A stretch of DNA of 64,000 bases from JAANXG01 sp963731035 (GCA_963731035.1 CAVSUY010000017.1:1-64000), one strand, 5' to 3'; positions 44,385 through 53,037 are shown, counted from the first letter of the stretch. Notes: generated by a model from the letters alone, not told the origin. Program-made: numbers and translations.

Positions 44385-45721
44385 GCAGTCTCTTTCTTGC
44401 CGTCTGGATATAACAAGGCCCGCAGCGCTTCGCGAGGCAATTTCCCCGTGCGATTGCGCGGCAATGCTTCCGTGAATAACAGCGGGCGCGGCAGGAAAAC
44501 CGGATCAATGTGCTCGCGCAGGGCCGACAGCAGTTCAGCCGCCTCCATTCCCGGCGCCACCACGCATGCTGCGAGACGAGTGACGTCGTCAATGGATTCG
44601 TCCGGCATGAAGAAGGCGCCGTCCTCCACGCCGGGAATGGAATTAAGCGTGTGATTGAGGCTCGCCAACGAGTGGCGCTTGCCTGCGATATTGACCAAGT
44701 CGGCTTTGCGCCCGTGGAGTAAGAAACGCTCTTCGGTAATCGGTTCAAGCAGGTCGCTCATGGGTGTCGGCGTCTCGACGTGACCACCGCACGCATATAT
44801 GCAGCGTCCGTCCACCACCAGTCTTATGCCGGGAAACAGCTGCCATTCCGAGGTTTGCGTGGAGCGGCGAGTAGCAATCTGGCCGGTTTCAGTGCTGCCG
44901 TATATTTCCATCAGCGGAGCTTTGCAGCGCGCCTCGATATCCTGAGCGAGTTGAACGGACAGGGGGGCGGTGGCAGACACCACTTCTGTGATCTCTGGAA
45001 TTGTCAGTTCGATATCCAGCAGAGCACGTAGATGCAGCGGCGACGACACCAGCATTCGTGGCGTGGGCACGGCGGCCAGGGCCTGGCAGATATCGGCCGG
45101 GTAGAATGGGTGAGCGTTGCTGTAAGCGTTCGCGCTTTGCCACGCCATCAGTACGGTGGATTCAAAGCCGTACATATGTTGCGGGGGGACCGTCCCTACC
45201 AGGGTCCAGCAAGCGTTGTCCGATATCCCCAGGCGCTCGGCCTCCGCCCTGACGCTGCTGACCACCGCGCCCCAGGTCTTGGGATGTGGTTGCGGAGTAC
45301 CAGTCGAGCCCGAAGTGAATACCACGGCGATGCGCTGGCCGACATCTATCTGGGGAATATCGAAAGTGTCCCCCCCGGGGGCGGCCATTACCGGGTAACG
45401 CAGCTGGGGCAGGTCCACCGCACACGTATCGTTGTCAGTCAAACAGAAAACATCGGGCGCAAAAGACCTGATCTGACGCACAGTTTCCGGCGTGTGGGTA
45501 GACGGAAGCAGGCTGATTTTTCCTGTCACGATGGCGGCCGCCAAACCCACGCTGAAACAGTAACGGTCGCTGCAGATATTGAACAGGTGGCTTCCCGGGG
45601 GCAACAAGGCGGCAAGCTGTCCGACATCGCTCAGAAATCGGCGCACCGTGACGGCCTCGTTGGCGTGCCAGGCGATGATGTGGTCCAAGGAGGCGTGTGA
45701 TACCAACGGCAGTCGAGGCAT
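44381..45721 (-). CDS. AMP-dependent acyl/aryl-ACP ligase (ApeH-like)
   Basis: A 446-residue adenylating enzyme of the ANL superfamily, shorter than full acyl-CoA synthetases. It shows the P-loop IAVVFTSGSTGTPQPHPKTW, PQHMYGFESTVLMAWQ and the A5 motif MEIYGSTETGQIATRRS. ERFLLHGRKADLVNIAGKRH fits the A8/hinge region, and the catalytic-type lysine lies in RNRTGKLPREAL. In aryl-polyene pathways the equivalent enzyme activates the aromatic starter (4-hydroxybenzoate or a related acid) and loads it on an ACP. It follows the COG4648-type membrane protein gene by 17 bases. Confidence 0.92.
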   Translation of the reverse strand: MPRLPLVSHASLDHIIAWHANEAVTVRRFLSDVGQLAALLPPGSHLFNICSDRYCFSVGLAAAIVTGKISLLPSTHTPETVRQIRSFAPDVFCLTDNDTCAVDLPQLRYPVMAAPGGDTFDIPQIDVGQRIAVVFTSGSTGTPQPHPKTWGAVVSSVRAEAERLGISDNACWTLVGTVPPQHMYGFESTVLMAWQSANAYSNAHPFYPADICQALAAVPTPRMLVSSPLHLRALLDIELTIPEITEVVSATAPLSVQLAQDIEARCKAPLMEIYGSTETGQIATRRSTQTSEWQLFPGIRLVVDGRCIYACGGHVETPTPMSDLLEPITEERFLLHGRKADLVNIAGKRHSLASLNHTLNSIPGVEDGAFFMPDESIDDVTRLAACVVAPGMEAAELLSALREHIDPVFLPRPLLFTEALPRNRTGKLPREALRALLYPDGKKETA

Positions 45722-45738
45722 GAGTTAGCCTGCGGCTA

Positions 45739-46377
45739 CTAGTGTGGACGCGCCAGAGTATTTCGAAATGCCCGTACCGAATCGAGAATATGGGAATGCT
45801 CCATGTCAGGTAGTGCCTGACGGCGCACCCGGTATTCGGCTATGAACATCAATCCGACCAGAGGAAGCGTCAGAAAGTTGTCAAAGATCGACCACGCGGT
45901 CAGGGGGGCCAGAAAGAACAACAATGTGGAAACCAACGCCATTGCAGCAAAGAACAACGACCAAGCGACAGTGACTTTGCGTGTATACAACTCCTGCTGC
46001 GGCGTCAACGGACCGTGAACAGCCTCCGCGAATCGGGTACACAGCGGTTTCCCGCCGGCAACCAGGGTGCGGGCGAAAGTCGTGAACAAGACGGCCTGAG
46101 CACCTACATATTGCAGCCAGTAAACCATGCCGAAGTGTTGGACGAGCACTGATCGGCCCAGCCAGAATATTGCGCACACCAAACCCAGTACGACTAAAAT
46201 GCCGGTACGCTGAGCAGAATGCCAAGCCAGCACCAGTGCAATCAACACCACAGGTCCCAGCGCTACCAGCGCACCCAGATTACCGTCGTTTGCCGATTCG
46301 TTGGTGTGGTGCGCCAGTAACGGATAACCGATTACCAGCGCGGCGATCCCCAGCCAGCGCAGGACGCGGCGTGCCAT
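45739..46377 (-). CDS. COG4648-type membrane protein of aryl-polyene clusters
   Basis: A 212-residue integral membrane protein with about six hydrophobic segments, for example VLRWLGIAALVIGYPLLAHH and LGALVALGPVVLIALVLAWH. The polar loop GPLTPQQELYTRKVTVAW is typical of the conserved COG4648 family. Such proteins sit between the second ACP and the ligase in many aryl-polyene operons. Their job is not established; transport or complex anchoring has been suggested. The ATG shares one base with the ACP stop (TAATG). Confidence 0.85.
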   Translation of the reverse strand: MARRVLRWLGIAALVIGYPLLAHHTNESANDGNLGALVALGPVVLIALVLAWHSAQRTGILVVLGLVCAIFWLGRSVLVQHFGMVYWLQYVGAQAVLFTTFARTLVAGGKPLCTRFAEAVHGPLTPQQELYTRKVTVAWSLFFAAMALVSTLLFFLAPLTAWSIFDNFLTLPLVGLMFIAEYRVRRQALPDMEHSHILDSVRAFRNTLARPH

Positions 46378-46667
46378 TAGAGTGTTCTCTGTGCTGCAAT
46401 ATAGTCAGCGAGGCTGCGCAGTGAGGCAAAAACGTGCTGGACGTCCGCGTTGTCGGTACGCAGGTCCACACCGTAGCGCTTGGAAACCTCCAGGGCGAGC
46501 TCCAGCATGTCAATCGAATCCAAGCCCAGGCCCTCACCATATAAGGTGATATCAGGTTGAATTTGATCGACCGCGATTTCGAGATTCAGACATTCGACCA
46601 TCAACTCGGCAACTTCACGTTGAAGAGCCGCGCTGGCGGAAACTGTCGATTTCTGGTTTTCTTTCAC
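46377..46667 (-). CDS. Acyl carrier protein (ApeE/F-like)
   Basis: A roughly 96-residue acyl carrier protein, second of the cluster. The phosphopantetheine serine lies in LYGEGLGLDSIDMLELALEV, the motif found in aryl-polyene ACPs, and the domain begins ALQREVAELMVECLNLEIAV. GTG 46667 is given as start; ATG 46700 in the same frame is an alternative, and neither has a clear ribosome-binding site. It is the first gene of a 13-gene minus-strand operon running to the ketoreductase at 35368, so the operon promoter should lie in 46670-46950. Confidence 0.85.
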   Translation of the reverse strand: MKENQKSTVSASAALQREVAELMVECLNLEIAVDQIQPDITLYGEGLGLDSIDMLELALEVSKRYGVDLRTDNADVQHVFASLRSLADYIAAQRTL

Positions 46668-46948
46668 AATGTGTATAAAAGCGATCCGGCGAGCAATCAT
46701 TCTACGCGCCGGAGCTCGATCGCTTCAACCGATTCGACACCGTTGCCACGCTAGTTACTATATGCATCCCAAGCGGTACGGTGCTGACCAGCGCGACCGT
46801 CGATTGCGCCGCGGGTGCTCAAACCGGCACTCTTTCCCGGGACTTCGGTAGTGGAGGGGTCGACTATCAGGCGACGGACCCCTTCGACTTCATCAGCGGC
46901 ACGCTTACCTCGGTGACATTATTGTGACGCTCGCTCAAGCCGTATTCG

Positions 46949-46987
46949 CGGAAAAGGGGACAGCAGTGACTCCGTCCCCTTTTTCCG
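46949..46987. repeat. RAYT/REP-type hairpin (ggaaaaggggac)
   Basis: cggaaaaggggac and gtccccttttt-ccg form a 12 to 13-bp stem around a 12-base loop. The arm shares aaaaggggacag with the repeats that flank the RAYT transposase at 57.2-58.1 kb. It could be a REP-like element and may also terminate transcription. Confidence 0.65.
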
Positions 46988-47058
46988 TTTAGTCCAGTTG
47001 GCAGAGCAGCTGACCGCCAATCAGCGGGTCGAAGGCTTGAATCCTGCACAGCCCGCCA
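46988..47058 (+). pseudogene. Degenerate tRNA-like sequence
   Basis: The stretch reads like a decayed tRNA gene. A D-arm (tagtccagttggcagagcag) leads into gctga-ccgccaa-tcagc, a 5-bp anticodon stem with a 7-base loop holding GCC but with C instead of U at position 33. A variable region (gggtc) and a broken T-arm (gaagg-cttgaat-cctgc) follow. The acceptor ends do not pair well. It is not expected to be functional. Confidence 0.5.
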
Positions 47059-47437
47059 TTAGCAGCAGGGACCTAGGACGAGTCCCCGGAACTCGCTTCC
47101 CCCGCATTTTTCGGCGGTCTCCCCACTTTTCGGGAAAATCCGGGATTGTTCCCTGTTTGCACGACATGGTACGGCGTCCCTTTGCGTGGTTGCCTGGATT
47201 GGAGAAGACGATCAACAGGAGGTGCGTGCGGGGCGTTTTCATGAACGGTCTGTGTCGCAACAACAGGACTTCGCTGTTCCGGTCGCCCCGGACGAGCGCC
47301 TCGCCGGTCGGTGGGCGCGTCGGTGTGCCCGGCTTGATGCCGGCGCGACGGCCCGTGGTCAAATGGACCTGCAGTAGCCCGGCAGTCCGTGTTACGGTAA
47401 GCTGGCCGGGGTTCCGGGATAGCGAATCACTATCGCA
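47059..47437. other. Intergenic stretch upstream of the DUF707 gene
   Basis: These 379 bases contain only short frames without recognised products or good ribosome-binding sites. They may hold the promoter of the DUF707 gene. No clear promoter or hairpin is evident to me. Confidence 0.4.
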
Positions 47438-48316
47438 ATGACCTCAGATTCTGAAGACTTGGAACGCGCCACCCCATTGTTACGGCGATTGCAATCCTGT
47501 ATTGCGGAGCGCCGGATGCCGTCCGTCTACCACGCAAAGAGGCAGCAGGCAAAGAGGGCACGCTATCGTCTCAAGTGCCAGCTTGATTATCACCTTTCCG
47601 GGATCGTCGGCGCGTTCGGGCGCATGAAGCAAGACAAGGTCCGTTGTCTTTACGCGTGTGCCGTGAATAGCGAAGGTAAGGTCTACCTGGAAAAGGTGAT
47701 AAACCGAATCGACTTGCCCGATGTCGACATCCTGGTATTCTGCTACGATGACGCCGGCTTCGACGACGCGATCTTCAGCGAAATCAAAATTATTCGCGAA
47801 CGGGGGTTTAAGTGGCAGTTCATGAAGAAGTACCTGACGCCCGCCTACTGCGCTGAGTACGACTATATCTTTGCGTGGGATGACGATATAGACCCGTTGG
47901 ATTTTTCGTTTGCGCGGTTCATCGCTGCCATGCAGCGAAACCGCCTCGAGTGCGCACAACCCGGCATCTCTCCGGATTCCAATGTCAACGTCAAGCTGAC
48001 TCAGGCACGCAGCGGGATAACCGGCCGTTTTACCGACTACGTCGAGAACATGGTACCGGTTTTCACGCGACGGGCCTGGATCAGATATTGGGCTGCGCTT
48101 GAGGCGGATAGATCCATCTGGGGATGGCAACATTCCGCTACGAGCCGATCCGCGTGCGGCTTCCGCAGGATGGGTATTATCGATCAGGAGCGCGTAGCGC
48201 ATACGCGCCCGTTCCGGAGCGTCGACACGACCGCGCCCGCCGAAGCCAAGTCCTATTATGCACGCTACCCGGAGCTCAGGCAGGCTTCGCGCATAAGCTT
48301 CGCGTATATGCGCTGA
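47438..48316 (+). CDS. DUF707 family protein
   Basis: A 292-residue protein resembling DUF707, a family with glycosyltransferase-like features that is better known from plants and some bacteria. The core reads FKWQFMKKYLTPAYCAEYDY, then FAWDDDIDPLDFSFARFI, with an acidic WDDDI motif like a metal-binding DxD. RFTDYVENMVPVFTRRAWIR and a late GIIDQERVAHTRPFRS follow. The usual GWGLD motif is altered here to GWQHS, so activity is doubtful. No signal peptide is seen. It is followed after 26 bases by the inositol-oxygenase-like gene. Start ATG 47438 lacks an obvious Shine-Dalgarno. Confidence 0.68.
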   Translation: MTSDSEDLERATPLLRRLQSCIAERRMPSVYHAKRQQAKRARYRLKCQLDYHLSGIVGAFGRMKQDKVRCLYACAVNSEGKVYLEKVINRIDLPDVDILVFCYDDAGFDDAIFSEIKIIRERGFKWQFMKKYLTPAYCAEYDYIFAWDDDIDPLDFSFARFIAAMQRNRLECAQPGISPDSNVNVKLTQARSGITGRFTDYVENMVPVFTRRAWIRYWAALEADRSIWGWQHSATSRSACGFRRMGIIDQERVAHTRPFRSVDTTAPAEAKSYYARYPELRQASRISFAYMR

Positions 48317-48342
48317 CCACTACACCTGACGGAGTGTTCCAC

Positions 48343-49101
48343 ATGTACCTGCAAAGAGGTTTCAAAGCGGCGGCCAAAGCCGGTCTCGAGCGGTGCGGTT
48401 ATGAACTGGTGCCGGCCGGATCACGAGGGGCCGAAGGTGCGAACCCGGGGCTGTCGGAGTTCAAGGCCAGGAGGAGATCCATACTGGCCAGTCACCACCG
48501 CCAGACTGCGGAGACAATCCGGCACCTCAATTCGAAATACCAGGAGCCCGTATTCGGAGAGGTGCCCATATGGGACCTTTTTCAACGCCTCGCATTCTGT
48601 GTGGATCCCACGGATACCAGCTTGCTCAACACGACGCAGTATATCCATGTCTTGCAGGTCTTGGAAGCGATGGAAAAGGATGGCCTCCAGGGTTCTTGCT
48701 GGTACGTCGCAGCCATCCTTCACGACCTGGGCAAGCTGCTGCTGTTGACGCCGGAGGGGCCGGAGAACATCGTATGCCTTAATTCCCCGATAGACGATCA
48801 TGAAGGGCGGGCGGGCCTGGATAACCTGGTGATGCAATGGAACCATGACGAGTTCGCATACATGAGGTTGAAGGACTACGTATCCGATGAGATTGGGTGG
48901 CTGATCCGATACCACAGTATTCAGCTGGCCGACTGCGAGCCTCACATGGACGATCGCGACCGCGCGCACCGCGACAAGTATCTCTTGAAGTTCCGGAAGT
49001 ACGATTTCGGCTCAAAGTCGCCTTACCACCTACCGAGCCTGGACATGGACAAGTATCGGACTATGATAGAAGAGGCGTTTCCGGATCCCGTTCCCTTCTA
49101 G
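48343..49101 (+). CDS. Myo-inositol oxygenase-like diiron protein
   Basis: A 252-residue protein of the MIOX family, which uses a diiron centre to cleave inositol to glucuronate. All six expected iron ligands appear to be present with conserved local sequence: His102 (TTQYIHVLQ), His127-Asp128 (AAILHDLGK), His168 (MQWNHDEFAY), His191 (LIRYHSIQ) and Asp221 (RKYDFGSKS). Lys131 follows HDLG as in animal enzymes, and GLDNLVMQWNHDE is highly characteristic. ATG 48343 follows GGAG; the longer frame upstream overlaps DUF707 and has no homology. No inositol transport or catabolic genes are adjacent, so the substrate may differ. Confidence 0.82.
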   Translation: MYLQRGFKAAAKAGLERCGYELVPAGSRGAEGANPGLSEFKARRRSILASHHRQTAETIRHLNSKYQEPVFGEVPIWDLFQRLAFCVDPTDTSLLNTTQYIHVLQVLEAMEKDGLQGSCWYVAAILHDLGKLLLLTPEGPENIVCLNSPIDDHEGRAGLDNLVMQWNHDEFAYMRLKDYVSDEIGWLIRYHSIQLADCEPHMDDRDRAHRDKYLLKFRKYDFGSKSPYHLPSLDMDKYRTMIEEAFPDPVPF

Positions 49102-49195
49102 CGCGAGACAACACAGATCCATTTTCCGTTGGTTCTGGATCGGTCCGCCCAACCTCCAGAGACGGGGCGACGGCTCTTCAGACTTATAGATTCTT

Positions 49196-49233
49196 TGTGG
49201 GCCGCGAAGGAATTGAACCTTCGACCCGCTGAG
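49196..49233 (-). pseudogene. tRNA 3'-end fragment
   Basis: Read on the minus strand this is tcagcgggtc followed by an intact T-arm (gaagg-ttcaatt-ccttc) and an acceptor-like gcggccca. The 5' half of a tRNA is absent. It shares tcagcgggtcgaagg with the decayed tRNA at 47021-47035, but in opposite orientation. The rest of the 49102-49448 gap has no gene. Confidence 0.6.
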
Positions 49234-49448
49234 TGACCAGTCCCTTCTCCATCGGCATCCAGTGAGTTTCCGGCCGGTCCGGTATTCGAACGAACACACC
49301 GCTGTTGTCCAGGCGCGAGTCAACCCTGAAAACGACTCGAAGCAGCGCGTTGCCGACTTTCTCCTCCTCAAACCATAGGAGCCCGGTCCTCCTTCGGGGC
49401 GCAAGATACCATCCTCGACGACTACGGAATGTTTACAGGATGGCGGGC

Positions 49449-50753
49449 TCAGCCGAGCACCGAGAAACTGCTCTCCTCGTTGACGCTGCGCCGGCGCGAG
49501 TAGAAGCCCAGGTCTATGCTTCGATCAGTGTGCTCGAGATGGAGTTGGAGGGGCTCGGCGTCGTGGTCGTGGCCGGCTTCGCACCTCGTGATGATCTCGG
49601 CCATCAGCGCGCCCGCCACCGGCGCGTTCTTGAATTGGTTGCCGCTCGTGCCGACAGCCATGTAGTAGCCGGGTACGCAGGATTTGTCATAGATGGGTAT
49701 CCAGTCGTCGGCGACGTCGTAGAGATCCACGACCCCTCGCAACTGACTCGGGATGCCGAGCGACGGAATGCGCTGGGCCATGCGCAGCACCTGCACACGC
49801 CACTGCTCGCTGAAGTTGCGGTCGAACTCGTCGGGGTCTACCCACTCCCGCGCATCGCACGGTGGGTCCTCGCTGCCGATGAGCAGGAAGCTGCCCTTCT
49901 CGGGGCGCGAGTAACAGGCGATATCGGAGTCCGAGGTCACGAGACCGGTCTCATCGTAGTCGTCGACCGGCATGGGGACGTGAGCCACTTCGACCTTGAG
50001 TGCCTTGGTGCCGATGTTCATGTCCGCGGTGGCGCCGGCCATTGCGTTCACCTTGTAGGAATGCGGCCCCGCCACATTGACCACCACGGGTGCGTCGATC
50101 TGTTCGCCGCCGGCGAGCGTCACGCCGGCGATGCGCCCGCCCGGGTCCTTGCGGATCTCGACCACGTCGGCCCTGAAGCGGAAGCTGGCGCCCGTGGCCT
50201 CGGCGGCGCGCTGGAGGTTGTGGGTGGCGAGCTGCGGGTCGGTGATGTAGCCGGCGGCCGGAAAGAAGACCGCGCCCGCCAGGGGCTGGTCGTCGGGTTC
50301 GCCGAAACCGGGATCGTCGGGGCGGCGGGGCGGGCCGAAGTGCTTCGTCTCGTAGAACGGGAGCCGCGCTCGGATGCGTGCCAGGTCCCAATCCTCATAC
50401 GGGATGCCGAGCGCATCCATGTTGGCCTCTATCTTTTCCAGGTATCCGTTCTGCTCGGTTTTCATGACCAGACAGCCGGTATCGCGGAACTCGGCCAGCC
50501 CCCGTTCGTCCTCGACCCTCAGATAGTCCGCCCAGCGCTTCCAGTAGAAATAGCCCTCGTAGGCGATGGCCGCCCCGTCGACGGTCGAGTAGTGGGTGCG
50601 GATGATGGCGCAGGAGGCGCTGGTCGAGCCGTAGCCCGACGCCGGCAGCCGGTCCACGTTGAGCGTCCTGAAGCCCCGGCGCGAGAGCTCCAGCGCGAGC
50701 GCGGCGCCGATAATGCCGGCGCCGATGATGATCGCGTCGTATCGCTCAGTCAT
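49449..50753 (-). CDS. FAD-dependent amino-acid oxidase/dehydrogenase (DAO family)
   Basis: A 434-residue flavoprotein of the D-amino-acid oxidase/sarcosine oxidase family. The FAD motif is AIIIGAGIIGAALALELSRR, then ATG-like YGSTSASCAIIRTHYS. A middle substrate domain leads to GPPVVVNVAGPHSYKV-type residues (VVVNVAGPHSYKVNAMAG), and the C-terminal flavin loop is GYYMAVGTSGNQFKNAPVAG. It would oxidise a D-amino or imino acid to the imine and pass electrons to O2 or the respiratory chain. In this operon, with a hydroxyproline-type epimerase, D-hydroxyproline is a good candidate substrate. ATG 50753 follows GAGGAG. Confidence 0.88.
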   Translation of the reverse strand: MTERYDAIIIGAGIIGAALALELSRRGFRTLNVDRLPASGYGSTSASCAIIRTHYSTVDGAAIAYEGYFYWKRWADYLRVEDERGLAEFRDTGCLVMKTEQNGYLEKIEANMDALGIPYEDWDLARIRARLPFYETKHFGPPRRPDDPGFGEPDDQPLAGAVFFPAAGYITDPQLATHNLQRAAEATGASFRFRADVVEIRKDPGGRIAGVTLAGGEQIDAPVVVNVAGPHSYKVNAMAGATADMNIGTKALKVEVAHVPMPVDDYDETGLVTSDSDIACYSRPEKGSFLLIGSEDPPCDAREWVDPDEFDRNFSEQWRVQVLRMAQRIPSLGIPSQLRGVVDLYDVADDWIPIYDKSCVPGYYMAVGTSGNQFKNAPVAGALMAEIITRCEAGHDHDAEPLQLHLEHTDRSIDLGFYSRRRSVNEESSFSVLG

Positions 50754-50889
50754 CGGATCTTTCTCCTCTCGTTTGGGTCGCGCATCCGGGGCGGTGCCGC
50801 CGGATACGACCAATACATGATAGATGTACCGCCCCTGGCCGTCGATCGTCGGCGTGCGAGCTCTGGCAGCTCCTCAGTTCCGCCTGCCG

Positions 50890-51690
50890 TCATCGTCCCG
50901 GCGAGGCGTGGGTCCTGCGATGCATCACGCCTGCCGCGAGAAACCCCCCGTCCACGGCGAGCACGTGACCGGTCACGTAGCTTGCCGTCTCGCTCGCTAG
51001 AAACACCGCCGTTGCCGCGATCTCCGCGGGCGTGCCGTAGCGCCCGGCCGGAATGCCTGCCGTATATACCCGCCGGGTCTCGGGGGAGTGCATGCGTGCC
51101 ACCAGCTCCGTCTCTACAGCGCCGGGGGCGAGGGCGTTGACCGTGATGCCGAAGGGGGCGAGCTCCACGGCCATTACCTTCGTCAGGCTGATGACGCCCC
51201 CCTTGGCGGCGCCGTAGGCGGCGCGGCCCGTGCCGCCGCGCACGCCAGCGGTGGACGACAGAGTAATGATGCGCCCGTAACGCCGGTCTACCATCTCGCG
51301 GGCGGTGGCCTGGCAGCAGAAGAACGTGCCCGATAGATCCACGTCGATGAGCCGACGCCACTCTTCAGGGGTGGTATCGAGGAACGAACGCTCGATACCT
51401 ACCCCGGCGCTGTGCACCAGGATATCGATGCGCCGGAAGCGCTGGATGGTCTCCGCCACCATGCGCTGGACGTCGCCGACACTGGCCACGTCGCAGCCGC
51501 TGGCCGAGGCGGTCCCTCCATGACTGCGCAGCCTTGCGACCGCTGCCTCCGCGCCCGCCTCGTTCGCATCCGCGACCACGACCGTCGCACCCCGTGCGGC
51601 GAGTTGGGTCGCCACCTCGTGGCCGATACCGCTGGCCGCTCCAGTGACGATAGCTACCCGCTCGCGGAAATCGTCGACCATCGGTCCCAT
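50890..51690 (-). CDS. Short-chain dehydrogenase/reductase
   Basis: A 266-residue classical SDR. It has AIVTGAASGIGHEVATQLAA at the cofactor site, Asp in VVADANEAG suggesting NAD(H) preference, then HSAGVGIERSF and the catalytic Ser with YGAAKGG (LSSTAGVRGGTGRAAYGAAK). It ends with YVTGHVLAVDGGFLAAG. The gene starts immediately after the stop of the second permease (TAA-ATG), so it belongs to the ABC-transporter operon. It could oxidise or reduce a hydroxylated intermediate of the imported compound; the substrate is not evident. Confidence 0.9.
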   Translation of the reverse strand: MGPMVDDFRERVAIVTGAASGIGHEVATQLAARGATVVVADANEAGAEAAVARLRSHGGTASASGCDVASVGDVQRMVAETIQRFRRIDILVHSAGVGIERSFLDTTPEEWRRLIDVDLSGTFFCCQATAREMVDRRYGRIITLSSTAGVRGGTGRAAYGAAKGGVISLTKVMAVELAPFGITVNALAPGAVETELVARMHSPETRRVYTAGIPAGRYGTPAEIAATAVFLASETASYVTGHVLAVDGGFLAAGVMHRRTHASPGR

Positions 51691-52380
51691 TTAGTCGTCC
51701 GCACCGTGCAGACCACGGCGCATGCGCCGTTCCACCCGGCGGGTGACGAGGGAGAGCGGCCAGGCCATGAGGAAGTAGATCACCCCCGCCAGCAGGAACA
51801 AATGCATAGGCAGAAACGACATCATGGCGAGATCCTTGGCGCGCAGTGTCAGCTCGGGCGCCGAGATGAGTGAGCAGATCGACGTATCCTTGAGCAGGAT
51901 GATGACCATGTTGAGCAGAGGCGGGAGCACGACCCGCAGCGCCTGCGGGAAGATGATGTAGCGAAAAGTCTGCGTGGGCGTCATGCCCACCGCGAGCGCC
52001 GCCTCGCGCTGGCCGCGGTGTACGGCCTGGATGCCGCTGCGAAAGATCTCGGCCAGATAGCCGCCGGCGCTCATCCCGAGGCCGACGAAGCCCGCGACGA
52101 AAGCATCGACCACCAGTCCGAGGGGCACCAGACCGTAGTAGATCAGAAACAGCAGAGCGAGCGACGGTATGCCGCGTGTCACTTCGATGTAGCCGATGCA
52201 GAAGCCGCGCAGCGACTTCAAATGGCTGAGCTTGCCGAGGGCGAGCACGACCCCGATCACTACCGCGAGGAGGAAGGAGAACACGGTGAGGAGGATGGTG
52301 TTCCAAATCGCGGGCACGAGTTGCGGCCACCAGTTGGACCAGTGCTCCACATAGACGGCGAAGAATGCGCTCACGTCCAT
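51691..52380 (-). CDS. Polar amino-acid ABC transporter permease
   Basis: A 229-residue inner-membrane permease of the His/Glu/Gln/Arg/opine family, with about five helices. It carries IEVTRGIPSLALLFLIYYGL, AGGYLAEIFRSGIQAVHRGQ, and the EAA loop REAALAVGMTPTQTFRYIIF. It overlaps the neighbouring permease gene by 10 bases and the two probably form the heterodimeric channel. The binding protein and ATPase are encoded just upstream. Confidence 0.93.
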   Translation of the reverse strand: MDVSAFFAVYVEHWSNWWPQLVPAIWNTILLTVFSFLLAVVIGVVLALGKLSHLKSLRGFCIGYIEVTRGIPSLALLFLIYYGLVPLGLVVDAFVAGFVGLGMSAGGYLAEIFRSGIQAVHRGQREAALAVGMTPTQTFRYIIFPQALRVVLPPLLNMVIILLKDTSICSLISAPELTLRAKDLAMMSFLPMHLFLLAGVIYFLMAWPLSLVTRRVERRMRRGLHGADD

Positions 52381-53021
52381 GCCCTCCCACGACGCTCAAG
52401 GCGGTCGACCAGCCGCGCCAGGGGGAAGCTCAGGCAGAAGTAGATCAGGGCGGCGAGAATATAGATGAGCGTGGTCTGAAAGGTCGAGGTCACCAGGTTG
52501 CGCGCGTAGAACATGATTTCGGGCGCGGCGATGGCGGAGACCACGGCGGTGTCCTTGAGCAGTGCGATGGCATAGTTGCCGAGCGGAGGCAGAGTGATGC
52601 GCCAGGTCTGAGGCAGAATGATATAGCGCATCGTGGTCCACGGCGTCATACCCACGCTCAGGGCGGCCTCGCGCTGGCCGTGGTGGATGGCCGCGAGCCC
52701 GGCGCGAAACACCTCGGTGAGGATTGCCCCTCCGTTGAGGCCGAGCCCGATGATGGCGGCCGGGAAGGCGTTGACCTTGATGCCGAGATAGGCGAGACCG
52801 AAATAGATGATGAATAGCTGTGCGAGCACCGGAGTTCCGCGGAATATCTCCACGTAGATGTCGATGAGCCAGTGCGCGGCCTTGAGGCGCGAGAGCTTGA
52901 TGAGTGCGAAGCTCAAGCCTATGACCACGGCGACCAGAAACGAGGCGACTGTGATCTCCACCGTGGTGATGGCGCCGATGAGCAGGGGCTCGAGCAGCGA
53001 AGGGATTTCGGAGAAGTTCAC
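52371..53021 (-). CDS. Polar amino-acid ABC transporter permease
   Basis: A 216-residue permease paralogous to its neighbour. It contains VEIFRGTPVLAQLFIIYFGL, GGAILTEVFRAGLAAIHHGQ, and the EAA loop REAALSVGMTPWTTMRYIIL that contacts the ATPase. Several hydrophobic helices match the HisM/GlnP type. It lies 16 bases downstream of the ATPase gene. Confidence 0.93.
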   Translation of the reverse strand: MNFSEIPSLLEPLLIGAITTVEITVASFLVAVVIGLSFALIKLSRLKAAHWLIDIYVEIFRGTPVLAQLFIIYFGLAYLGIKVNAFPAAIIGLGLNGGAILTEVFRAGLAAIHHGQREAALSVGMTPWTTMRYIILPQTWRITLPPLGNYAIALLKDTAVVSAIAAPEIMFYARNLVTSTFQTTLIYILAALIYFCLSFPLARLVDRLERRGRAWT

Positions 53022-53037
53022 GGCGCGGGCTCCGGGC

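Noticed and set aside
46682..46930. Plus-strand open stretch encoding SFYAPELDRFNRFDTVATLV and beyond
   Set aside because: It looks protein-like but has no start codon, overlaps the upstream region of the ACP operon and matches no family I know.
47186..47377. Short frame upstream of the DUF707 gene
   Set aside because: It has no convincing ribosome-binding site and no recognised product.
49196..49235. Frame ending GREGIEPSTR
   Set aside because: This peptide is the well-known false translation of tRNA 3'-end sequence, and the DNA is better read as a tRNA fragment.
49305..51140. 611-codon plus-strand frame opposite the FAD oxidase gene
   Set aside because: It is antisense to a clear DAO-family gene and has no domain signature.
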